NCBI GenBank assembly: GCA_964352905.1
Contig: CAYGTS010000007.1
Coordinates: 1-34,061 of the forward strand
Length of the DNA stretch: 34,061 nucleotides
Direction of reading: 5' to 3'
DNA from: CAYGTS01 sp964352905
GTDB lineage: Bacteria; Pseudomonadota; Gammaproteobacteria; JAHCLG01
The notes under the pieces are model-generated. The model made no database searches. It was not told the DNA's origin and worked only from the letters and a program-made list of their open reading frames with translations. The translations under genes were made by a program, and so were the position numbers. This document shows, piece after piece, positions 1-8,694 of the stretch. How positions within the stretch are numbered: the stretch's first letter is position 1; the number at the start of each line of letters is the position of its first letter.

Positions 1-118
1 TTAATGTGAGATTGCCCAAATATGGCTGTTCCTCGCTACACCGGGAATTGCTGTAAAAACGCCAGTCCTCTTGATAAGCGGTGATCAGGACGTTCCCCAC
101 TACGGGGTGAGTAGTTAC
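1..118. repeat. Interspersed palindromic repeat, partial copy at window start
   Basis: Bases 4-53 are the exact reverse complement of 34007-34056 at the other window end, and closely match 2005-2048 in the element at 1938-2198. The copy finishes with GGGGTGAGTAGTTAC (104-118), a variant of the family end seen inverted at 14570 and 22707. Its outer part is cut off by the window edge. Confidence 0.8.
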
Positions 119-156
119 GTAACACGCATAGCATAAAAAAAAATGGAGTTAGGAAA

Positions 157-1719
157 ATGCCAAAATTAATTCGAGTTATCCCTAATCATAGATCAAACAT
201 TCTAAGCGCAATTTCAGAAATCGAAAATTTTTCAAGAAATTCTCAACTATCTGATTCAGATAGTACTTTGGTAAGCGCTATAACAGCTCACTTAATTCAA
301 ATAAAAAATTTAATACCAGTAACCATGATGGCTAATGAAGAAAAAAAACAGGAGTCTACGCAAGCAACAGCTCCTGATGAAATTTTAATTGATGAAGATC
401 AATTTAATGCGATTAGGCAAGCATTGTATAAACAATTAAATAAATTAACTAATGTATCCCCTGTATCGCGACAGTTATGGTTAATTTTAAGCACAATGAC
501 CAAAGTTTCTCCGCTCAACAAGACTACTATTATTGACCTTGAAGATATACCTCATGGTCAAAACGTTTCTCGTGATTATTTTTATGCCAGTAGTGGCCAT
601 GCGTTTAAGCTAGCTGAAGTAGTCCAGTTTCAACGCTCAGTGAGTGGTCATCATAAATTTTGCAATCTTTTTTGGGGGGCGAATATACCGTTTAACCACC
701 TTGACCAAAGAGCCATTATAAAACAAGCAAACAACAGAAGGGTAAATGTTCCCGATGCACGACAGGATGCGGAGCAATTCTTAATTAATTTATATCGTAG
801 AATACTTCTGCATAATCTGTTGTTTGCTACGGATGTTATCGCTCAAGCGCCCGCTATTTATCGCAGAATGGTTATTCACTTTTCTGATAGGCGTGCTTTA
901 ACAGGGAGCTTACGTTTTCTAGGATATTTAACTTCTGAAGAATTCGTTATACCATGGGGCTTTTTTACCATGGCCCCCTTGATTGCTGCGCTAAATAGTC
1001 CCGTAAATGATGGCACGACTCGTTCCTATACGACAATGGCTTTATTAGCGGGCGTGACTTCTGCGATTACGATGCGATTTACCAATGTGTTAGAAATGTT
1101 CTTTTCATCCATAGAGTTTTCTTTTCGTGCTCTAGTTTACACCCATATGATTACACTCATGATCATGCTGAAAACTAAAGAGAAAGTCACCACTAATGAT
1201 AACGAGAAAGCTTTTCTAGCACAAATTAACAACATTAATCCGCTTTCACATCATTCCTTTATTTTGGGGGTAAGTAATTTTCTCATCCAACTCAATGGAT
1301 ATTTTCCCAATAACTTTATATTCAATTTAATAGAAGCTATTGTTAATAAAATAAATCTATTCTTCATACAAGTTGTTAAGCGAAAATTTAATTATGAAAT
1401 TGAGGCAGTATCTGAAACTGCTGAAGGACAACAAGTTCAGGCACTTTTTAATCGCGCAAGATTATTTTTTAATTCTATCCAAGATGATTTTCGCGACAAT
1501 GCCACACCTACAGTTTATGATTATTTAACTGCGTTGCAACAGCAGATCAGACCTGCTTTGGAAGTCGCATTTGCAGAGCTGCAGCAGGGTCGTCTTAATA
1601 TACAAGATCTCATGGGGGCTGTTTTGGGTAATAATTTTTTAAGACAACTCTACCAAATGGTGAATAATCCTCAAATTCTTAATCAATTTCCAGGATTATT
1701 TCCACAACGTAGACCTTAA
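157..1719 (+). CDS. Hypothetical 520-aa protein, possible effector
   Basis: I do not recognise this protein. It starts at ATG 157 behind a clear purine-rich ribosome site (GGAG and AGGA just upstream). It is rich in Asn, Gln and Phe. Residues about 20-110 are polar and likely helical. Residues about 265-345 hold several moderately hydrophobic stretches that could be membrane segments or a buried helical core. The C-terminal 100 residues are Gln/Asn-rich and helical. There is no signal peptide, no Cys/His metal motif and no enzyme motif I can name. It stands alone between two copies of the interspersed repeat family. In a Legionellales-like genome a large orphan protein in such a setting could be a secreted effector, but nothing in the sequence proves it. 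Confidence 0.7.
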   Translation: MPKLIRVIPNHRSNILSAISEIENFSRNSQLSDSDSTLVSAITAHLIQIKNLIPVTMMANEEKKQESTQATAPDEILIDEDQFNAIRQALYKQLNKLTNVSPVSRQLWLILSTMTKVSPLNKTTIIDLEDIPHGQNVSRDYFYASSGHAFKLAEVVQFQRSVSGHHKFCNLFWGANIPFNHLDQRAIIKQANNRRVNVPDARQDAEQFLINLYRRILLHNLLFATDVIAQAPAIYRRMVIHFSDRRALTGSLRFLGYLTSEEFVIPWGFFTMAPLIAALNSPVNDGTTRSYTTMALLAGVTSAITMRFTNVLEMFFSSIEFSFRALVYTHMITLMIMLKTKEKVTTNDNEKAFLAQINNINPLSHHSFILGVSNFLIQLNGYFPNNFIFNLIEAIVNKINLFFIQVVKRKFNYEIEAVSETAEGQQVQALFNRARLFFNSIQDDFRDNATPTVYDYLTALQQQIRPALEVAFAELQQGRLNIQDLMGAVLGNNFLRQLYQMVNNPQILNQFPGLFPQRRP

Positions 1720-1937
1720 AAATTTGATATCTATTCACCAAAATGTTGTCGCTTTAAAAAAGCCTCTTGATGCGATAGGGGATTATCCCTCTTGAGCGCT
1801 AGACCCTGGTTTTGCCCATAGAGTTGGTCACAAAGAATGGCGAAAAGATCAAAGCAAGAATGAACAATGGATCACAAAGCTTGCTAAGTTAATTTGTTAC
1901 ACTTCAGCGCAGTAAAAATGAAGCTGAAGGTATAAGA

Positions 1938-2198
1938 AATGAAAGGTAAAGGGGGTGAGCAGATACCCTATGGGCCCTAACCTTGCAAGCAGTCGCTATC
2001 CAGTAATTCCCGGTGTAGCGAGGAACAGCCATATTTGGGCATCTCACATTAAAAACACTAAAAAATGTGCTCACTTATCATGTATAAAATCCGCTATTTT
2101 TTAGTGTTTTTAATGTGGCCTTGCCTCAAATCTGACCGTTCTTGAGTTATTCAACATCACGCCGGGAATTACTGGTCGTTATCCCCCTTCCTTTGTGA
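1938..2198. repeat. Long palindromic (MITE-like) element
   Basis: A nested inverted repeat of about 260 bp. The outer arms are approximate (AAAGGTAAAGGGGG near 1940-1955 against CCCCCTTCCTTTG near 2183-2195). The middle arms are exact: CCAGTAATTCCCGG at 2000-2013 and its complement at 2162-2175. The inner arms are an exact 22-bp pair at 2045-2066 and 2096-2117. GAACAGCCATATTTGG (2023-2038) and CAAATCTGACCGTTC (2127-2141) match the family core. No transposase is encoded. The wider gene-free stretch 1720-2367 shows no other recognisable content. Confidence 0.75.
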
Positions 2199-2367
2199 CT
2201 CTTATTCATCTGCCTAACTGGAAATTTGCGAAAATTTCTCCAGCAGGTTCACTGTCTGAGTTGCAACAAACAGCTTCAAAGTGCTTGTCGCTAAGGTTGT
2301 TTTGATTTACACTTAGTCGAACCATAGAAGTGGTGTGTCATTAAACTATAGCAATGGAGATTTAGCT

Positions 2368-2853
2368 ATGCGCGTCTTAAAAAAATTACTTTTGATCGTT
2401 ATTGTTAGTGTGACTGCATTAGGCTTTGCTGCCAGCAATCAGGATGCATCACAACAAAACATAGTTGATACAGCAAAAAATGCTGCACAGTTCACAACCT
2501 TAGTTAAAGCAATACAAGCTGCGGGTTTAGTTAATACCTTATCTGGCCAAGGCCCTTATACCGTATTTGCACCAACAGATGCTGCGTTTAAAAAATTACC
2601 TCGTGGTACGTTAGATAACCTGTTAAATGATCCTGCTAAATTACGCAAAATTTTAACTTATCATGTCGTTAAAGGTGAATTAAATTCGCAAAATATACAA
2701 CCTGGTAAAGTCGCAACGGTTGAAGGTGATGATATTATGCTAACTGTTAAAAATGGCCATATCAAAGTTAATGGCGTTAAGGTATCTGCCAAAATGATTA
2801 AAACTAGCAACGGCGTTATTTATGTCATTGATAAAGTTTTAATACCAAATTAA
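2368..2853 (+). CDS. Secreted fasciclin (FAS1) domain protein
   Basis: A 161-residue protein with one FAS1 domain, a fold used for adhesion or extracellular matrix contacts. I chose ATG 2368 because GGAG at 2356-2359 sits 8 nt upstream and the protein then begins with a standard signal peptide (MRVLKKLLLIVIVSVTALGF, cleavage after AA-S). A GTG at 2335 would add 11 polar residues. The FAS1 hallmarks are present: FTTLVKAIQAAGL, the TVFAPTDAAF box, the LRKILTYHVVKGEL box, and the final GVIYVIDKVLIP strand. It is a single-domain, compact member of the family. It appears monocistronic, with a strong hairpin terminator right after it. The exact role (cell-surface or periplasmic adhesion) is inferred from the family. 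Confidence 0.93.
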   Translation: MRVLKKLLLIVIVSVTALGFAASNQDASQQNIVDTAKNAAQFTTLVKAIQAAGLVNTLSGQGPYTVFAPTDAAFKKLPRGTLDNLLNDPAKLRKILTYHVVKGELNSQNIQPGKVATVEGDDIMLTVKNGHIKVNGVKVSAKMIKTSNGVIYVIDKVLIPN

Positions 2854-2870
2854 TTTCATAATTGAATAAA

Positions 2871-2906
2871 AAGCCAAGATTTGTACCAAATCTTGGCTTT
2901 TTTTTT
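2871..2906 (+). terminator. Rho-independent terminator after the FAS1 gene
   Basis: A perfect 13-bp stem (AAGCCAAGATTTG, 2871-2883, with its complement at 2887-2899) around the 3-nt loop TAC, followed by a run of T to 2906. It starts 18 nt after the FAS1 stop codon. Confidence 0.95.
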
Positions 2907-2965
2907 GGCCAAAAATGACGATCCACGGCAGGGCTAGATCGCCATTTTAATCAAAACCTGGCATT

Positions 2966-2993
2966 TTGTACAAATTACGGCTAAGATTATAGT
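2966..2993 (+). promoter_or_regulatory. Putative sigma70 promoter of the LysR gene
   Basis: TTGTAC at 2966-2971 and TATAGT at 2988-2993 with a 16-nt spacer, about 57 nt upstream of the LysR start. Read by eye only. Confidence 0.5.
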
Positions 2994-3050
2994 GATTTTC
3001 GCAGATAAATGAATGGGTTAAAGAATAACGATTATAAAGGATAATGCTGC

Positions 3051-3947
3051 ATGAAAAAATTAGAATATATTGAAACTTTTGTTGAAGTTGTGCAAGTGGG
3101 TAGTTTTGCTAAGGCTGCGATTAAATTAAATTTAACGGCGGCCGCGGTTGGCAAACAAATCCAGGTTTTAGAAGAACGCATGGGACACCAGTTATTACAT
3201 CGTTTATCCAAAGGTGTTGAGCTAACCGATGCAGGTGTTACTTTTTACGATCATGCTTTAAAAATTGTGAATGGTGTTAATGAAGCACAGCAAGTGCTCG
3301 ATGATATGAAAGGTGAGCCGCGTGGCCGCTTAACCATTGCTGCCAATGGTGCCTTTTGTGAAAGACAGTTAATTCCTCATATTTCAGAATTTATCAGACG
3401 CTATCCGCATGTTTATCTCGATATTCAAATGAAAGAAAATTATCCAAACCTTGAGAAAGAGTCTATCGATGTTTTGTTTGACTATGCATTAAATAATCCT
3501 GAAGCACTCGAGATTGCGGATTATATGTGTCGCACAGTTGGGCGAACACGTTTTGTGTTGTGCGCATCACCACGATATTTAAATCAATATGGCCGACCTG
3601 AAAAACTCGAAGACTTAATACAACATCGCTACATTTCGCACAGTCATCGCAAAGATCCCACTAAATTACAATTTGCTAATGGCAAAGTCATGCACTTACA
3701 ACCATTTATGTTAGTTGATTTTTCTTCCTTTTTAGTCAATCTCGCGTTAGATCATTTAAGCATTATTTGGGTTGAATATTACGAAGCAAAAGAGGCACTA
3801 GAAAAAAATCAATTAGTTGAGCTATTACCAGAGTTGTCTGATACTAACGTTGAAGTTGGGGCTTATTATCGCAAAACCAAATACCCTGTCCCTAAAATTC
3901 GTGCGATTGTGGATTTTATGCTAGAAAAGTATGCAGAGAAAGCCTAG
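3051..3947 (+). CDS. LysR-family transcriptional regulator
   Basis: A 298-residue protein, the usual LysR length. Residues 1-60 form the N-terminal winged helix-turn-helix (MKKLEYIETFVEVVQVGSF, then AAIKLNLTAAAVGKQIQVLE, with the typical ELTDAG segment). Residues about 90-295 match the periplasmic-binding-like effector domain (GRLTIAANGAF, then the IDVLFDYAL and RFVLCASPRYL strands). LysR regulators often act on a divergent neighbour, but here the upstream gene runs the same way and is closed by a terminator, so the target is not obvious from context. The ATG is preceded by AAAGGATAATGCTGC, a good ribosome site. The ligand is unknown. Confidence 0.93.
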   Translation: MKKLEYIETFVEVVQVGSFAKAAIKLNLTAAAVGKQIQVLEERMGHQLLHRLSKGVELTDAGVTFYDHALKIVNGVNEAQQVLDDMKGEPRGRLTIAANGAFCERQLIPHISEFIRRYPHVYLDIQMKENYPNLEKESIDVLFDYALNNPEALEIADYMCRTVGRTRFVLCASPRYLNQYGRPEKLEDLIQHRYISHSHRKDPTKLQFANGKVMHLQPFMLVDFSSFLVNLALDHLSIIWVEYYEAKEALEKNQLVELLPELSDTNVEVGAYYRKTKYPVPKIRAIVDFMLEKYAEKA

Positions 3948-3971
3948 CGGCTGTTAACAATTCGCTAGGCT
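3941..3971. terminator. Convergent hairpin shared by the LysR and NlpC-like genes
   Basis: AGCCTAGCG (3941-3949) pairs exactly with CGCTAGGCT (3963-3971). Each arm contains the TAG stop codon of one of the two convergent genes. There is no clear T-run, so termination strength is uncertain. The loop contains part of a direct repeat also found at 5136-5155. Confidence 0.6.
3952..3971 (+). repeat. Direct repeat, left copy (possible att-like site)
   Basis: TGTTAACAATTCGCTAGGCT, 18 of 20 bases identical to 5136-5155. It overlaps the stop region of the LysR gene. The two copies bracket the NlpC-like gene and an integrase fragment. Confidence 0.4.
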
Positions 3972-4687
3972 TCGATAGGCCTTCCCATATTGATCAACAT
4001 TTTGTTTGAAGGGCTCAAACCCTTAGCCCAAGAATACGATATAGGCTTGCCCTCATCATTCGCATATAATACCAAATTACCAACACCAACGCCGCCGTGG
4101 TGCTTACGCGTATCGCTGCTGTGATGATACGGTGTTGAATCGGCAATTCGCACGACATAGCCTTTTTTATTTTTTGTTGGTTTGGGAGACTTCATAACAA
4201 CCATGACATGCCCAGTGGCGCGATGCCCTTTATGACGGTAGCGAAATGCAATAATATCGCCGGGTTTTAGCTCTTTCACTTTGGCAACATTTTGCCAATT
4301 ATCACTGTTATCGTCTTTTGTTAAATGCTGGAAATAATTATAGTATGCCATTGCTGTTGGTCTGTTGGTGTGAGTATAAGCAGTAATTTGTTGATAAGCG
4401 TTAGGCACTGAACGTTGCAATAAGTTGGTTACATAACTTGAACAGTCAATTAAAAAAACACCTTTTTTTAAATTAAAAACATCGCCGCCTAATTTATAAT
4501 GCGAATACTTTAGCTTTGCTTGCACCGTTTTCACTTCTTTAACAAGATTATTGCTGGCGAATCCTGAATGGCTTGTTAATAAAAAAAGAGTTGTGAGAAA
4601 AAGTTTCTTATAATTATTCATCATGATTACTTTTGTTTTTTTTATTATGGTATAACAACACAAAATAAATGTCAATATAAAATACAT
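3965..4687 (-). CDS. NlpC/P60-like cysteine peptidase, exported
   Basis: A 240-residue protein resembling NlpC/P60 peptidoglycan-hydrolase-type cysteine peptidases. The likely nucleophile is Cys82 in LIDCSSYVTNLL, the His is His160 in ATGHVMVV, and a third polar residue could be Asp183 in RIADSTP; KELKPGDIIAF precedes the His as in the family. The start is ambiguous. ATG 4687 has a good ribosome site (GAGGG) but gives an unusual double-hydrophobic N terminus. ATG 4624 or 4621 gives a textbook signal peptide (MNNYKKLFLTTLFLLTSHSG, cleaved near FAS) but lacks a clear ribosome site. Export to the periplasm is likely either way. It lies between two near-identical 20-bp direct repeats together with a recombinase remnant. 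Confidence 0.78.
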   Translation of the reverse strand: MYFILTFILCCYTIIKKTKVIMMNNYKKLFLTTLFLLTSHSGFASNNLVKEVKTVQAKLKYSHYKLGGDVFNLKKGVFLIDCSSYVTNLLQRSVPNAYQQITAYTHTNRPTAMAYYNYFQHLTKDDNSDNWQNVAKVKELKPGDIIAFRYRHKGHRATGHVMVVMKSPKPTKNKKGYVVRIADSTPYHHSSDTRKHHGGVGVGNLVLYANDEGKPISYSWAKGLSPSNKMLINMGRPIEA

Positions 4688-4831
4688 ACCTTATCCCTCT
4701 GTTTTTTCCCGAAATTTGCTTATTGTATATGATATGCATGAAAACACATAGGAGTACCAGCCAGACAGCGACGAAACCTCGCAAAATTAAACTTTAATGT
4801 CGCTCCAAATTATTTTTGTAAAAATATTACT

Positions 4832-5119
4832 CTAACCATCTGGTTCTACTCCAAACCCAACCGGCACAATGGTTTTGTCCTTTGTACTACCATAGCGTTC
4901 GCGCGAACCAGCATCAATGTATTTGTCTGTGATACTGCTATTACTGTGTCCTGCATCATCACGCACATGCTCACGCGGTCTTATTTTAACATCATCTGAA
5001 ATACCTGTGTGGCGTATCCAATGCACCGTTGCATGCATTAGCGCCTCAGCGTCTTCCTTAAAACCATCTTCTTTGAACCGAATAACAATTCGATCACTGT
5101 GGTTTCTTTTATTAATTTT
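4832..5119 (-). pseudogene. C-terminal remnant of a tyrosine recombinase (phage-type integrase)
   Basis: The open frame runs from just after a stop at about 5118 to a stop at 4832. It covers only the last roughly 95 residues of a tyrosine recombinase. ATG 5036-5038 is internal, because homologous-looking residues (DRIVIRFKEDGF) continue upstream of it. The catalytic box His-x-x-Arg is seen in HWIRHTGIS, the third His in DDAGHSNSSIT, and the nucleophile Tyr in TDKYID. The N-terminal DNA-binding domain and first catalytic Arg are missing, so the gene is a decayed fragment. Its position next to repeats and an accessory gene fits the scar of an integrated element. Confidence 0.82.
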
Positions 5120-5135
5120 TTAGATGATTAGAGCG

Positions 5136-5155
5136 TGTTAACAATTCGTTATGCT
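5136..5155 (+). repeat. Direct repeat, right copy (possible att-like site)
   Basis: TGTTAACAATTCGTTATGCT, matching 3952-3971 at 18 of 20 positions, immediately upstream (in gene sense) of the integrase remnant. Confidence 0.4.
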
Positions 5156-5173
5156 ATGACGAAAATGGTAATC

Positions 5174-7215
5174 CTATTTTAATGATTTCCTGCGAAAACC
5201 AGGAGCAGATTGTGTTACTGCTTCGTAAGCTCTATTATAATGCTCTTTTGCGGGTGCATGACGAAAGAATTTATGTTTATCTCTAGCTGCGCTGCGCAAT
5301 GCTACAGTGTTTTTCCAAGCTTGTTCGTATGTTTGCCTTCCTTCTTCAGCCTTTATGATTTCATCCCATTCTAGTTTAACTGTTAGAGGGACTCTTTTGG
5401 TTTCGCTAAGTTGCTCATGGTTAATGTTTTCACCACCGAAGATAATTTTCCAATCTGTAGTAAGTATCTCTTGTTTTAGCTTGTCAATATTCAGTTTTGG
5501 AAGACGCTCGCGCTGATGCTTAGATAAGCTTTCAAAAAGCTCTGTTTTCTTTTTTTCTTCATCAGAAAAGATTGAACTTGAATAAAAATTAAATCCAGCA
5601 TCGATGAGGTTTTTGCATTCTACTTCATTAGATTGTTCAAAAAATTTTTGTAATAATTCGTTTCCTTTTTTGTTTAAAAAATCCAAAACTTCACTATTGC
5701 CGATAGTCATATCAAACACACCAAATCCTTCTGCTGTTTTTGCCGTTAGATTAGCCCCATTTTCTAGCAATATCTTCACAATCTCAAAATGGCGAAAAAA
5801 AACTGCAGCATGCAGTGGAGTGAAGTTAGACAAAGTACCATTGTGTTTCCCAAATAATCGAGCAAACTGCTCTTTGCAACCGTTAGTTTCAGCGCGTCGT
5901 AGCAGCACTGGGATACTTGCATTCATCGCCGGGTCAATAATCAGTATTGGCTTTTGCTCTGGTGAATCTCCCGCATCTGCTTGATTTTCATTTGGCTTAT
6001 CATAGTGTGCTAATATTGCTGCTACTATTTCCGTATGACCCTTTTGTGCCGCGATGAAAAGCGGGGTTNNNNNNNNNNNNNNNNNNNNNNNNNNNNNNNN
6101 NNNNNNNNNNNNNNNNNNNNNNNNNNNNNNNNNNNNNNNNNNNNNNNNNNNNNNNNNNNNNNNNNNNNTTGTGCCGCGATGAAAAGCGGGGTTTCACCAT
6201 CTCTGTCTGCTTGATTGGGATCAGTTCGCTGATCTTGAAGCAAGGCCCTAACAATTTCAACATGACCTCGGAGTGCCGCAATAAGAAGCGGGGTTGTACC
6301 ACCTTTTTTAAGTGCCGCATTGGGGGGGGCGTTATTATTAAGCAGTGCTGTTACAGTTGCAGCACTTGCATCATCCCTAGCTGCAATATTTAGCCAACTT
6401 GCGCCAGATATTGGGTCAGACCACTTGCTGCGCTGTGCAAGGCTTTTCTCTAACGTATTTCTAAGATTATTTAAAGCAGTTATTGCCGGATTTGCCACTC
6501 GATTTCCGTCATGTTGAATACTGTGTTTGTCTAATAGTTGAATATTAAGTGCTACACATGTAGGAAACGGACACATGCACTGCATCAACGCGGTAACCAA
6601 AGCATCGCTTGTTGCATGAACCGTGATACAGTGATTATTGATAATTACCCATTCATTTTGGACACGCAATAAGGAGACTGCATGCTTTATACTACTTATT
6701 AGCAGTGCTACCGGTTTATTATTTATTTCTAATTCCTTGAAAAAAGAAATCAGAGGATTGTTTTGCTCATGCTTATCGTAAATACCAGAACACGCAGCAA
6801 TCTCTGATATTCTTATAAATTCCTCGTTCTCATCCTGACTCAGTAACAACTTAGAAGTAGCGCAGATATCTTGCAAAGCAATATTATCCTCAAACAAATG
6901 TGGATATTTAAATGGCGCATAAAATAATTCAACCTCTTCAAAAAAAGCTCGCATAGTGAGGTAAAGTTCTTTTTCTCCAGTAATATTTAGCCCTTCTTTT
7001 TTTCTTTTTTCAGCGTTCTCAACTAAATTTTTAAATTTTTCTGCGGTTGTGTTACCTTTTATAAGGTTCTCTAATAATGTACAGCGTTCTTTAAAAGTGT
7101 CAAATTTACCAATCAAGAAAGCTTTTATAGCCATGCTCGCTAGCCCATAGCAAACACCATTATCATTTGATTGATATCCTAACGACCGCATATATTGAAT
7201 AATAATAGAGTGCAC
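5174..7215 (-). CDS. Ankyrin-repeat protein with N-terminal Cys/His domain, interrupted by assembly gap
   Basis: One gene read in two parts. From GTG 7215 (AAGAGAT upstream; ATG 7191 is an alternative) the frame is open for 349 residues up to the Ns. After the gap the frame resumes with TPLFIAAQKGHTEIVAAIL and continues through 5926 to the stop at 5174. Residues 1-240 form a domain with NGVCYGLASMAI (Cys22), SSIKHAVSLL (His178) and VIINNH, a spacing that recalls papain-like cysteine-peptidase folds. Ankyrin repeats follow from about residue 265 (GGTTPLLIAALRGHVEIV, GETPLFIAAQ) and continue after the gap (FTPLHAAVFFRHFEIVKILL). The C-terminal roughly 130 residues are charged and helical, ending in a basic tail. 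Legionellales use many such proteins as type IV secreted effectors; that role here is inference. Confidence 0.82.
6069..6168. other. Assembly gap (100 N) inside ankyrin repeats
   Basis: Exactly 100 Ns, the usual marker of a gap of unknown length. The 27 bases before the gap (TTGTGCCGCGATGAAAAGCG, then GGGGTT) recur immediately after it, so the assembler probably failed in near-identical tandem ankyrin repeats. Confidence 0.97.
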
Positions 7216-7255
7216 GATTTGTATCTCTTTATACGTATTATTATATGATTTTATT

Positions 7256-7289
7256 GTAACTTATTCACCAAAATTTGCTGAATAGATAC
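7256..7289. repeat. Miniature copy of the palindromic repeat ends
   Basis: GTAACTTATTCACC (7256-7269) and GCTGAATAGATAC (7277-7289) are near-complementary and match the two ends of the interspersed repeat family, with almost nothing in between. Confidence 0.55.
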
Positions 7290-7527
7290 ATTTTATTAAT
7301 AATTTAGTTATTTGTTTAGTTCAGTGTAAACTTAAAAAGCACAATGTGCAAGGTTGGTTGCAATAAAGGTTCAAACTCCAAAAGCGGTCCAAAGGTGTCA
7401 CTCACCGCGATGTGGACCAATCGGTAGGCTATCGAAGAGCAGCGATGGCAAAATTTAATGACTGATAAGCGAGGCTATCAGGCTTAATTTTCATTTCAAT
7501 TCAAGTTGCAGATATTGTTATGTAGAT

Positions 7528-7586
7528 GGGAACGCCAAATCTGAACGTTCTTGGTAAATTCACAATTAAATTTACTGAATAGTTAC
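7528..7586 (+). repeat. Interspersed palindromic repeat, right half
   Basis: These 59 bases match 24885-24943 with only a few differences and end in the same TGAATAGTTAC. The left end is degenerate. The gene-free stretch 7216-7593 otherwise contains a hairpin-prone segment (GGTCCA near 7395 pairing with TGGACC near 7420) and a short broken frame with no recognisable homology. Confidence 0.75.
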
Positions 7587-7593
7587 AGCGTAA

Positions 7594-8553
7594 TTAGGTC
7601 ATTTTTTTAATTTGAGCGAGAATACGATCACCTAACCAAAAATGAGTTTTTCCTAATTTATCAGCTGCTAAAAAACCAACATGGCCACCTTGTTGACTTA
7701 ACTCAATGACAATATCAGGTGATAAATCTTTTTTAGTTGGAATGATTGTTTCAGGAATCATCGGATCATCTTTAGCATGAATAATCAATGTAGGGGTTGT
7801 GATTAAACGTAAAAATGGTTTAGAGCTACAGGATTGATAATAATGCAGCGCACTATCAAAACCATATAAAGGAGCGGTGATAGTTTCATCATATTCCCAA
7901 AAAGTAGAAATTTTAGCGACTTTTTCAAGTGTGATGGGAGCAGGGCGGTTTTTATACTTTTCGAAATAATAACTTTTCAATTCGCGCAGTAATAGCCACT
8001 GATAAAAACGGCTGGAATTACTGTTTAAAAAATTAGCTGTTGGTTCTAAATCAAATGGCACAGAAACGGCAATAGCTGAAGTTAAATATTCCTTGTCATT
8101 ATTTTCACCCAACCATTTTAATAATACATTTGCGCCCAGTGAAAAACCAACGCAATGCATCGCTCGATCAGGATAACTTTTTTTAATGTGTTCAATAACA
8201 AAATTTAAATCATTAGTTTCACCACAATGATACCCGCGATCAAGACGATTAAACTCACCACTGGCGCCACGAAAGTTCATGACAATGGCGAAATAATCAT
8301 GTTCGAGTAAGTAGGGCAATAATTTTTGCGCATAATGTGATTGGCTCGAGCCAGTGACACCATGCAAAATCAAGACAATTGGTTTTGAAGTATCGCCACA
8401 ATAATCTAAATCAATAAAATCCCCATCCGGCAATTCTAAGCGTTCACGATTAAAATTAGCCTTTTGCAGATTCGGTAAAATATGCGGCCAAAGTGTTTGG
8501 CTGTGAGGGTGAGCAAGCCACCATGCGGGTTTAAAGTTACTTTGTATGATCAT
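7594..8553 (-). CDS. yheT: YheT-like alpha/beta hydrolase
   Basis: A 319-residue hydrolase of the COG0429 (YheT) family, predicted esterase or lipase of the cytoplasm with poorly known substrate. The family N terminus is intact (FKPAWWLAHPHSQTLWP). The oxyanion region is LILHGVTGSS. The nucleophile is Ser138 in VGFSLGAN, the acid is Asp262 or Asp263 in HAKDDPMIP, and the catalytic His is His291 in QQGGHVGF. I start at ATG 8553; a TTG at 8565 would add four residues, and neither start has a strong ribosome site. It is divergent from the catalase gene and shares a short intergenic region with it. Family assignment is firm; the biological role is not. Confidence 0.93.
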   Translation of the reverse strand: MIIQSNFKPAWWLAHPHSQTLWPHILPNLQKANFNRERLELPDGDFIDLDYCGDTSKPIVLILHGVTGSSQSHYAQKLLPYLLEHDYFAIVMNFRGASGEFNRLDRGYHCGETNDLNFVIEHIKKSYPDRAMHCVGFSLGANVLLKWLGENNDKEYLTSAIAVSVPFDLEPTANFLNSNSSRFYQWLLLRELKSYYFEKYKNRPAPITLEKVAKISTFWEYDETITAPLYGFDSALHYYQSCSSKPFLRLITTPTLIIHAKDDPMIPETIIPTKKDLSPDIVIELSQQGGHVGFLAADKLGKTHFWLGDRILAQIKKMT

Positions 8554-8694
8554 GATAGGTATCAAGCTTTGGTTTTATACAATTATAGAATGCATTGCTA
8601 ACCCTGTAAATAAACCGAACCCACCAGGCCTGGCCTAAGTGGTTCAGGCTGTGATATTCTTCTCTTATAACTGCTATTTTATGAGGATCGAGCG

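Noticed and set aside
1797..1913. Short open stretch reading like DPGFAHRVGHKEWRKDQS
   Set aside because: About 38 codons without start, ribosome site or recognisable family; cannot be supported as a gene remnant.
4917..5123. Plus-strand frame over the integrase remnant
   Set aside because: Antisense shadow; the minus strand has clear recombinase motifs.
6039..6260. Possible CRISPR-like or tandem DNA repeat near the gap
   Set aside because: The repeated bases are ankyrin codons in frame, with no spacer structure.
6000..6393. Short frames around and across the N block on both strands
   Set aside because: They arise from reading through Ns or from shadow frames of the ankyrin repeats. The frame with TPLFIAAQKGH links the two real parts.
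7370..7480. Hairpin-rich segment considered as a small RNA gene
   Set aside because: The stems are short and no promoter or terminator could be assigned; lies in a repeat-laden intergenic region.
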